Origin: an uncultured Eubacteriales bacterium
GTDB lineage: Bacteria > Bacillota > Clostridia > Oscillospirales > CAG-272
Length of the DNA stretch: 15,671 bases
Reading direction: 5' to 3'
NCBI GenBank assembly: GCA_900545935.1
Contig: URAP01000038.1
Coordinates: 1 to 15,671 of the forward strand
Part shown: piece by piece, positions 6,821-14,300 of the stretch
How positions within the stretch are numbered: the stretch's first letter is position 1
How the letters are laid out: each line of letters begins with the position of its first letter
Position numbers and translations under genes: made by a program
Notes under the pieces: generated by a model
What the model was told of the DNA's origin: nothing
Database searches by the model: none
The model's input: the letters and a program-made list of their open reading frames with translations, nothing else

Positions 6821-6850
6821 TTGATAACAATACGCTGCACCGGGTATAAT
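6821..6850 (+). promoter_or_regulatory. Distal promoter towards rlmN
   Basis: TTGATA (6821-6826) and a perfect TATAAT (6845-6850) lie 18 bp apart on the plus strand, close to consensus. The start would be near 6857, leaving a leader of about 228 nt before rlmN. It is back-to-back with the minus-strand promoter, the two -35 boxes being 17 bp apart. Confidence 0.65.
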
Positions 6851-7020
6851 TATGAATTTTATCTGCTGTGAAAATGCATTATGTACCGTACGCCGTGCAA
6901 AATTCGTATGTTTTTATATTAAGAGTACAGCTGCGCCGTCATAGCTTTACGTCCCGAAAAAATGCATATGAGCTGCGGTGCTGCAATATTTTTTGCCCTA
7001 CGCGCCGCAGCAGCGTATTC
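6851..7020 (+). other. Structured leader region before rlmN
   Basis: I recognise no gene here. A GTG-initiated 65-codon frame (6868-7065) lacks a ribosome binding site and any domain. The main structure is a 10-bp stem, GCTGCGGTGC (6972-6981) with GCGCCGCAGC (7002-7011), including one G-U pair, closing a 20-nt loop that contains a T6 run. The loop can form a small inner stem (GCAA 6983-6986 with TTGC 6993-6996). AAAATGCAT occurs twice (6872-6880 and 6959-6967). It matches no riboswitch class that I know. Confidence 0.4.
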
Positions 7021-7023
7021 CTC

Positions 7024-7052
7024 TTGCATTTTTTCTGCAATTATGGTAAAAT
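7024..7052 (+). promoter_or_regulatory. Proximal extended -10 promoter of the rlmN operon
   Basis: TTGCAT (7024-7029), a 17-bp spacer and TAAAAT (7047-7052) preceded by TGG (an extended -10) precede rlmN. A start near 7059 would give a 26-nt leader with ribosome binding site GAGGT (7075-7079). A second TATAAT at 7061-7066 has no -35 partner. The -35 region also sits in a small inverted repeat (TTGCA 7024-7028, TGCAA 7036-7040). Confidence 0.55.
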
Positions 7053-7084
7053 AAAATATATATAATTATGCTCAGAGGTAGGCA

Positions 7085-8293
7085 ATGAAAACGGCGCTGC
7101 TTGATTTTTCTCTTGACGAACTTAAGGAATATATAAAGGAGCTCGGCGAGCCGGCGTACCGCGCAGGGCAGATAATGAGCTGGATGCTGCGCGGTGTGGA
7201 GCTTGACGATATGACTAATCTACCGGCGGCGCTTCGCGCACGCCTCTCGGAGAGTGCAGAGGTCGGTGTGCCGACGGTCGCGCGGCGGCTCGTCTCGTCT
7301 ATCGACGGAACGGTCAAGTATCTGTTTCGTCTGTCGGACGGGCAGTGCGTCGAGAGCGTCGTTATGAAGTACGAGCATGGCAATACCATCTGCGTCTCGA
7401 CTCAGGTCGGCTGTCGGATGGGCTGCCGCTTCTGTGCGTCGACTATTGGCGGGCTTGTCCGTCATCTGCGTCCGGGCGAGATACTCGGTCAGGTGATAGC
7501 TGCGCAGCGCGACACGGGCGAACGGATAGACGGAATCGTTCTGATGGGAATAGGCGAGCCTCTCGACAACTATAATAATGTGATAAAGTTTCTGCGACTC
7601 GTCGGCTCGCCCGACGGGCTGAATATCGGCTACCGTCATATTTCGCTGTCTACCTGCGGACTCGCGGATCGAATACTGCGCCTTGCGGAGGAGCATCTGC
7701 CGATAACGCTGTCTATATCACTGCATGCGGTATCTGATAATGAGCGGAGCGAGATAATGCCGATCAATCGGCGCTTTAATATCGACACGCTGCTTTGCGC
7801 CTGCCGTGATTATTTCGATAAGACGGGACGGAGAATATCGTTTGAATTTACGCTGATAGCGGGCAAGAATGATGACTCCGTGCATGCGGCACGGCTTGCC
7901 TCGCTGCTTCATCGCTATTTCGGCTCCGAGCCGTGCCACGTTAATCTGATACCGGTCAACGAGGTCAAGGAGCGCGAATTTCGCCGCAGTCCTCGCTCGC
8001 GTCAGTTCTGCGAGGAGCTGTGCAGGCTCGGTGTAAATGCCACCGTCCGTCGGCATCTCGGAGCGGACATAAATGCCTCCTGCGGTCAGCTGCGGCGCGC
8101 CGAGGGGCTCGGAGATACAACGGGCGGAATTGCATCGGATGCGGTAACCGACGAGGCGGATATAAGCGGTGCCGCCGTACAGACGAGCGCGTTGTATCCC
8201 CGATCGAGTAAAAGTAAAAAGAAAGCAGCGGCAGGAGCATCTCCCGATAGGACAGAGGCAGAAAAAACGCCCGACGGGGCAGAGGAGGACTGA
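7085..8293 (+). CDS. rlmN: Dual-specificity RNA methyltransferase RlmN
   Basis: RlmN is a radical-SAM enzyme that methylates C2 of adenosine 2503 in 23S rRNA and of adenosine 37 in some tRNAs. The protein has 402 residues against about 350 for most relatives. The [4Fe-4S] motif CxxxCxxC is C110, C114 and C117 in VGCRMGCRFC. The two catalytic cysteines are C88 in SDGQCVE, equivalent to E. coli C118, and C333 in NASCGQLRR, the methyl carrier equivalent to E. coli C355. The N-terminal helical domain (LDFSLDELKEYIKELGEPAY) is also typical. The normal protein ends shortly after CGQLRR; here about 58 residues follow (345-402), of low complexity, with a basic SSKSKKKAAA patch and an acidic end. The next gene starts 4 nt after the stop, so both are on one mRNA. 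Confidence 0.95.
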   Translation: MKTALLDFSLDELKEYIKELGEPAYRAGQIMSWMLRGVELDDMTNLPAALRARLSESAEVGVPTVARRLVSSIDGTVKYLFRLSDGQCVESVVMKYEHGNTICVSTQVGCRMGCRFCASTIGGLVRHLRPGEILGQVIAAQRDTGERIDGIVLMGIGEPLDNYNNVIKFLRLVGSPDGLNIGYRHISLSTCGLADRILRLAEEHLPITLSISLHAVSDNERSEIMPINRRFNIDTLLCACRDYFDKTGRRISFEFTLIAGKNDDSVHAARLASLLHRYFGSEPCHVNLIPVNEVKEREFRRSPRSRQFCEELCRLGVNATVRRHLGADINASCGQLRRAEGLGDTTGGIASDAVTDEADISGAAVQTSALYPRSSKSKKKAAAGASPDRTEAEKTPDGAEED

Positions 8294-8297
8294 GGGT

Positions 8298-9443
8298 ATG
8301 ATATTTTACGGACTAAGTGACGTCGGATTGCATCGACAGAACAATCAGGATTCCTTCGGTTATCTCAAAATAGCCGAGAATGCGGAGATATTTGTCGTCT
8401 GTGACGGTATGGGCGGCGCAAACGGCGGAAATATCGCGAGCGAGACGGCGGCGCGGGTATTTACCGAATATCTCGGAAACGCGCTCGGACAGTTCGTTTC
8501 GCCCGATACCGGAATGCTCGATCTGCCCGAGGATACGGATGCGCTCGGACCGCTTGCCGAGACGACCGAATTTTTCGGTATAAAGAGCGGCGCGGACACA
8601 GACGGCGAAGCCGAATCGGAAAAAACGGCAGATAAGACCGTGGCAGCCAATACTGCCGTGTCGGATGATGCTGCTTCGGACGGTGAACCGGACAGCGAGA
8701 CGGTGGGTGGCTTGGAAGAGTCCGACGGTGATACCGATAAGAGAATCGGCGACACCGAAACCGACACAACGGATGAAACGGACGGCGACGAATCGGGCGA
8801 TGATAATGTGACCGAGTTTTCGCCGGAGCAGCCGCTCCCGCACGTTATCGAATCGCTGCTTGCTGACGCTGTTTCGGCTGCGAACGATGCCGTATACGAG
8901 CGCGCCTCAAAGGAAAAGAAGCTGCGCGGAATGGGTACTACCGTTGTTGCGGCGCTGACGGTGGATAACAGACTTTACATCGCGAGCGTCGGCGACAGCA
9001 GAATATATCTGTTTTGCGGCGGCGACATGGTTCAGCTCACCCGCGATCATTCATATGTTCAGTACCTTATTGATATGGGACAGATAACGCCGGAGGAGGC
9101 GCTGACTAACCCATATCGTAACGTTATTACCCGTGCGGTGGGTAATGAAAAGACGGTCGAGACGGACACCTCGTCCATGACGCTTACCGAGGTGCCGACC
9201 TACATTCTGCTGTGTAGTGACGGTCTGACCGGGTATATCGACGCGGACGATATCCGCGATATCGTGTGGGGCTACGGCTGCGATGCCGTTGGCGAGGACG
9301 ATGCCGAGGAGGAGCTGCGGGTAAAGACGGAGCAGCTCATTAACCGAGCAAATGAGGGCGGCGGCGGTGACAACATCACCGCACTGCTGATAAAATACGT
9401 AGGGCAGGACGCCGAACGGGAAAAGGAAAAAGCCAATGGATAA
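8298..9443 (+). CDS. PP2C-family protein serine/threonine phosphatase with acidic insert
   Basis: This PrpC/Stp-type phosphatase reverses phosphorylation by the PASTA kinase encoded next to it. The chosen ATG at 8298 follows GAGGAGG (8282-8288) and begins the usual MxxYGLSDVGLHRQNNQDSF. A longer frame from 8169 overlaps rlmN and adds only shadow sequence. The metal-binding aspartates are present: D18, D36 in CDGMGG, D308 in CSDG and D358 in GGGDN; GMGTT (211-215) and VGDSRIY (231-237) are also conserved. The protein has 381 residues, against about 245 in the family. The excess is a block at about 66-178 very rich in Asp, Glu, Ser and Thr with almost no hydrophobic residues, placed between the helices that follow DGMGG. 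The catalytic core on both sides is intact, so an active enzyme with a disordered acidic loop is most likely. It overlaps the kinase gene by 8 nt. Confidence 0.93.
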   Translation: MIFYGLSDVGLHRQNNQDSFGYLKIAENAEIFVVCDGMGGANGGNIASETAARVFTEYLGNALGQFVSPDTGMLDLPEDTDALGPLAETTEFFGIKSGADTDGEAESEKTADKTVAANTAVSDDAASDGEPDSETVGGLEESDGDTDKRIGDTETDTTDETDGDESGDDNVTEFSPEQPLPHVIESLLADAVSAANDAVYERASKEKKLRGMGTTVVAALTVDNRLYIASVGDSRIYLFCGGDMVQLTRDHSYVQYLIDMGQITPEEALTNPYRNVITRAVGNEKTVETDTSSMTLTEVPTYILLCSDGLTGYIDADDIRDIVWGYGCDAVGEDDAEEELRVKTEQLINRANEGGGGDNITALLIKYVGQDAEREKEKANG

Positions 9444-11154
9444 GTACGATAAATACGTCGGTCAGATATTCGACCGTCGGTACAGAATAGTACGGATAAT
9501 CGGCGTCGGCGGAATGGCGGTGGTTTTCGAGGCGGTCGATACCGTAATGAAGCGCACGGTCGCCGTAAAGATGCTCAAGGAGGAGATCGCGGGGGACGCT
9601 CAGGCGGTCAAGCGATTTATCAACGAGTCGCGTGCCGTTTCGATGCTCTCGCATCCGAATATCGTCAGCATCTATGACGTGTCGGTCAGAGATGATCTGA
9701 AATACATCGTCATGGAACGAGTTGACGGCATAACACTGAAAAACTATATGAACTCGCGCGGACCGCTGCCGCCTAAGGAGATAATGAACTACACGGCTCA
9801 GATACTCCGTGCGCTCGATCATGCGCATTCAAAAGGGATTATACACCGCGATATAAAGCCGCAGAATATAATGCTGCTGAAAAACGGCAAGATAAAGGTC
9901 ACCGACTTCGGCATAGCCAAGCTGCCGAACGCAGAAACGGTTACCATGACCGACAAGGCGATAGGTACGGTCTATTACATCAGTCCGGAGCAGGCGAGCG
10001 GTAAGAAGATAGATCCGCGCAGTGATATCTATTCGCTCGGCGTTGTTATGTATGAGATGGCTACCGGCAAGCTGCCGTTTGTCGCGGACAGCCCTGTCTC
10101 CGTAGCGCTGATGCAGGTCAACAATCAACCGCGCCCGCCGCGCGAGATACTGCCTTCCGTTCCGCCCGGAGTCGAGGCGATGATACTCACGGCAATGGAG
10201 AAGGATCCCGATAAGCGTTTTCAGAGCGCGTCGGTAATGCTTCATTATGTGCTGCGGCTGCGCGAGGATCCCGGCTATAATTTTAAGGCGCATCACAGCG
10301 GAAGCACGGCTCAGATACCCGTGCAGCGCGGCAAGGGAGGCAGGAAGGCTGCCAAGAAGCAGAGTCGGTCTATGTTTCCGATAATCGCAGCGGTCGTTAC
10401 CGCGTTTATGCTCGTGCTGATAACGACGGGTATAGTCGTACTGAAAAATGCGCTCGACCGCTCGAAGGAGTCACAGGGCGTGACCGTCAGCGTGCCGGAA
10501 TATGTCGGTAGTGTCTATAATGACGAGCTGAAGAAGCAGATAGAGGACGAGGGATATTTTAATATAATCGTCAAAGAGGAATTCGATGCCGATCACGAGG
10601 AGGGGTATATCCTCGCTCAGGATCCGGATGAGGGTGCTGCGAGAAAGGTCAAGCGCGGAACGCAGAAGGCGGATGTCAAGCTCACCGTCTGCACGGGAGC
10701 AGGCTCGTTTACTCTCGATGACTATTCGGTCGTTGAGTACCGTACCGCAAAGCTCGAGATGCAGAAGAAGGGACTAAAGGTAGAGGAGTACGGAGAGTAT
10801 GACAATACACTCATCGAGTACTATACTCTGCGCACCGACCCGCCGGCAGGCTCGACCGTCAAGCGCGGAGATACCGTAAAGATATTTTACAGCCTCGGTC
10901 CTCAGATAGAGTATGTTACTATTCCGACCTTTGTCGGAATGACCGAATCCGACGCGATAACAACGCTGAATTCGCTCGGTATCTCGTACGGAAAGATAAC
11001 CTACGAAAAGAATGATAAATATTCTAAGGGTCAGATAATTTCTCAGAGCAAGGCGGTCGGTTCAAAGGTGCCGGTCGGCGTTACCGAGATAGACTTTACC
11101 GTAAGCCTCGGAGACGGAAGCTCGGAGGAAACGACTGATTCGGATAAGGATTAA
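9436..11154 (+). CDS. PASTA-domain Ser/Thr protein kinase, PknB/PrkC type
   Basis: This membrane kinase (572 residues) couples cell-wall state to growth, division and germination in Gram-positive bacteria. The kinase domain spans about 14-272: glycine loop GVGGMA (23-28), lysine K45 in VAVKML, catalytic HRD at 137-139, DFG from D157, an activation segment with threonines that are likely autophosphorylation sites (TVTMTDKAIGT), and SPEQA in place of APE. A basic juxtamembrane stretch precedes one membrane helix (about 314-337). Three extracellular PASTA repeats follow (about 349-420, 424-490 and 491-560); these bind muropeptides or lipid II in studied homologues. The acidic end is DGSSEETTDSDKD. 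The ATG overlaps the phosphatase stop by 8 nt (ATGGATAA), with AAGGA upstream. The rlmN-phosphatase-kinase order matches Bacillus subtilis rlmN-prpC-prkC, but no rsgA follows before the terminator. Confidence 0.95.
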   Translation: MDKYDKYVGQIFDRRYRIVRIIGVGGMAVVFEAVDTVMKRTVAVKMLKEEIAGDAQAVKRFINESRAVSMLSHPNIVSIYDVSVRDDLKYIVMERVDGITLKNYMNSRGPLPPKEIMNYTAQILRALDHAHSKGIIHRDIKPQNIMLLKNGKIKVTDFGIAKLPNAETVTMTDKAIGTVYYISPEQASGKKIDPRSDIYSLGVVMYEMATGKLPFVADSPVSVALMQVNNQPRPPREILPSVPPGVEAMILTAMEKDPDKRFQSASVMLHYVLRLREDPGYNFKAHHSGSTAQIPVQRGKGGRKAAKKQSRSMFPIIAAVVTAFMLVLITTGIVVLKNALDRSKESQGVTVSVPEYVGSVYNDELKKQIEDEGYFNIIVKEEFDADHEEGYILAQDPDEGAARKVKRGTQKADVKLTVCTGAGSFTLDDYSVVEYRTAKLEMQKKGLKVEEYGEYDNTLIEYYTLRTDPPAGSTVKRGDTVKIFYSLGPQIEYVTIPTFVGMTESDAITTLNSLGISYGKITYEKNDKYSKGQIISQSKAVGSKVPVGVTEIDFTVSLGDGSSEETTDSDKD

Positions 11155-11157
11155 TGC

Positions 11158-11180
11158 GCCTTGCCCGTGCGCAACAAGGC
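11158..11180 (+). other. Stem-loop immediately after the kinase stop codon
   Basis: GCCTTG (11158-11163) pairs with CAAGGC (11175-11180) around an 11-nt loop, starting 4 nt after the stop. A second small hairpin, TGAGG (11205-11209) with CCTCA (11215-11219), follows. Neither has a U-tract; they may protect the 3' end or help the main terminator. Confidence 0.4.
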
Positions 11181-11218
11181 ACGTGACGGTCAGATATATC
11201 ATCGTGAGGCAATACCTC

Positions 11219-11275
11219 AAAAATAACAGCCCCGCAGATGCGCTGCATAATGCATCTGCGGGGCTGTAAATTTTT
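11219..11275. terminator. Very strong bidirectional intrinsic terminator
   Basis: ACAGCCCCGCAGATGC (11226-11241) and GCATCTGCGGGGCTGT (11252-11267) form a perfect 16-bp stem with a 10-nt loop. Outer AAAAAT (11219-11224) and ATTTTT (11270-11275) give T-runs in both directions. It lies between the convergent kinase operon and addA and should stop both. The spacer 11276-11391 shows no further gene or element. Confidence 0.93.
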
Positions 11276-11391
11276 ACCCTGCCGTTATATAATACCGAAT
11301 CGCGCGGTGCTCTACGGCGCGTATTGTCGGTTGTGTCGTGCCGTAAATTCTGCCGTGCTGCCGTACAAACGTTTTGCTTTGGCGCTGTACG

Positions 11392-14300
11392 TCAATTGAC
11401 CGGCACCTGCGGCGGCGAGGCAAGCGGAGTGTCCCGACCGTCCTCGCGCAGCACTATCTCGCGCCCCGATGAGAGAGCAAAAATAACGCAGCGGTCGAGC
11501 GGCATACGCGTTATCTGCTCCGCCGCACGCATATATGTGCGCATCTGCTCCCCGTATCGCTCGGCGAGCATTGCGGCGGCTTTGTCCGTATCTCGCGGTA
11601 CACGGTCGGTCTTATAATCGAGCAGGCGCAGCCTGCCGTCTGCGCTTATGTACATACAGTCGATGATTCCCTGTATCAGCAGCTGCTCATCCGACAGCAG
11701 CTTTCTGCGTTCCGCACTTTCGGTATAGTCGGAGGCGGGGAGCAGAATGTTGAAGCGGAGCTCGCGCCATACTCGGAGGGAGTTTCGCGCATCCTCGAAC
11801 AGCGGAGAAGCGAAGAAGCGAGCGGCTTTTTTTCGGTCGACAAGCTCGGCTGTATCGCTCGTGATAAAGCCGCGTTCGGTCAGGCGCGCAAGCTCTGCCT
11901 CTATTCCGTTTTCGAGCACATTATTCCAGTCGCAGAACTGCAGAAATACATGTACTGCGGTTCCGATATCGGCGCTGCTTGCTTTTTCCTTTTCGCTTAG
12001 CATAAATGCGGGGCGGTGCATTGCACTGTTCCATGCAGGCTGAACTGCCGCTGATCGCGCCGTATCGGTCTGCGCCGCGGTCGCCGTGTCTGCGACGGTT
12101 TGCAAGGTATTCTCCGATTCGGGCGGCTCATCCGGTTGGGGCAGCTCATTTGATTCGGGCGGCTCATCCGATCCGGACAGCTTATCCGATTCGGGGCTTC
12201 GGCATGGCTCGGGAATGCCGAGATAGTAGCGGTTTGCCTGCTCGGGTGACAGCGGTGTGTCCTCGTCGAGCATGCCGGGATGCAGCGAGGTCACCGACAG
12301 CTTTGCGGGCAGACGCGCGGCAAAGGCTCGCGGATAGCTGAAAAATATGCGTCTGTGCAGCTCTGCCTCGTTCGGCTGTGTGAATATCTCGGATGTGTAT
12401 ATCACACCGTCGCCGGCGGCGGAGACGGTATCATTACAGGAGCGGCTGATGTCTGTTTCGGAGGATACCGTCCGAGCATCCTCTGCCGCATTATCCGATA
12501 GCGCACTATCATTCGGTGCACTGTCTGCAGTCTGTGCGGCGGCTGCGGATGTGAGCATGCCGTCTGTCAACTGTGAGCGCGCGATTATCGGCACACCGTG
12601 CTCCTCGCGGTAGCTGAGCAGCTCTGCCGCCGCGCTCTCGCTTTCCGCAAGCAGTGCCGAACTGCCGGAGGCTAAAACCTCGTTATAGTCCGGCTCGTCC
12701 TCGGCGGGTGCGCCTATCGGGAGCATTGCGGAGAGCATCCACTTCATATAGCTTGCACAGTCGAAATGAGTATACTCGGACGGATACCGTGCCTCCTCGC
12801 GGGCTGCCTTGAGCAGACGCTCCGGTTCCTTTGTCGCGGCGGTGACATACAGCCTCTCACGGGCGCGCGTCAGCGCTACATACAGTATTCTCAGCTCCTC
12901 ATCATACATTTCGGTGCTGCTTTTGTCCGCTGCGGAGTCGAACATCGGCGTGGTATAGCGGACAAAGCCGCTCTTGTCTTTCAGCCGCGTTACAGCGCCG
13001 AGCTGCTTATCAATCAGCAGAATATCGTTTGTATCAAGACGGCCCATGGCATCTATTGCTCTCGCGCATCCGCAGACGAAGCACACGGGAAATTCAAGTC
13101 CCTTTGATTTGTGCATCGTCATTATTCGAACGGCGTTCTCGTCCCCGTCTCCGTCGTCGAAGGTAAAACCGTCGTCTGTTTTGCACAGCTCGTCTATCGA
13201 ACGCAGAAGTTGTGACAGTCCTTTGAAGCCGCCGGCTTCGCGCTGCCGTGCATATTCATACAGCCGCATGAGATCGCGGCGCATCACCTCATGGGAAAAG
13301 CCGTCTGCGGGGTTTCCGCAGCTGAGCAGAGGTGTGTCTGAAAAGAGCTGCCAAATCAGACGATCGGAGGGGGTGGACGGTGCGAGACTGCGCAGCGCGT
13401 CAAGCCGCGAGAGAAATGACGATACCTTGGCATCGTCCGTCTTTTCGGCATAGGCGCAGAGCGAGGCATACATACTTCCGGTCGGGCGCATGCGCGCATT
13501 CTCCGCTTCTTCGCCCGGAATTATACCGCGTCTTATCCGTGTCAGCTCTTCGGGGGAAAAGCCGCCTATCGGGCTGAGCAGGACCGAGGTGAGCGGAATA
13601 CTGCGGCGCGGATTGTCTATCGTGCGCAGCAGTGCGAGCGCGAGCAGAATGTGAGGGCGCGAGAAAAACGGAACCGCACGCTCGGCAGCGAGCGGTACGC
13701 CGTGACGGCGAAATGCGCGGACAAAGCTCTCTTTGCCGGACGAGGTGCGCATAAGGATGCGTATATCGGACGGCGAATACATTCCGCTGCGGATAAGCCG
13801 CGCCGACTCGGCGGCAACGTATTCCGCTTCCGCATCGGCTGCGGATACCTCGGGCGCCGATGTCTCGTCGATGCTGTTATTATCTCTGCCAGCCGAGCTG
13901 CCGCTTTTGTCGGAAATGCTGTCTTTGACATCCCCCGCGCTGACGCTGCTTACATCTGCGCCTTGCGCAGCGTCCTCAGAGCCGTCGTCGGCATCGAAGG
14001 TCGGCTCAGGCGCTATAAGTACTATGCGTGTTCTTGCCTCCGGACGTGTGCGCTTCTCCTCGACCTTTGAACAGACAAGCTCATCATCCTCTGTATAGCT
14101 GAGCGCACTTCCGCACAGAGGTGTCATTATACGGCGAAAAACGTCGTTTACAAAGCCGGTCACCGAGCGGTCGCAGCGAAAGTTGTTCGAGAGAAAGACT
14201 GTCCTGCCGTCCTCTCCCGCGTCCTCGGGATGCGATAGCTTTGCAAAGCGGCTGCGGTAGTCCGAAAAGATATCGGGCTCGGCACCGCGAAAACGGTAGA

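Noticed and set aside
6868..7065. 65-codon GTG-initiated frame in the rlmN leader
   Set aside because: No Shine-Dalgarno, composition rich in Cys, Phe and Arg without pattern, and it spans the proximal promoter.
8169..8297. Upstream extension of the phosphatase reading frame
   Set aside because: It lies within rlmN in another frame; the family start and a GAGGAGG site both point to ATG at 8298.
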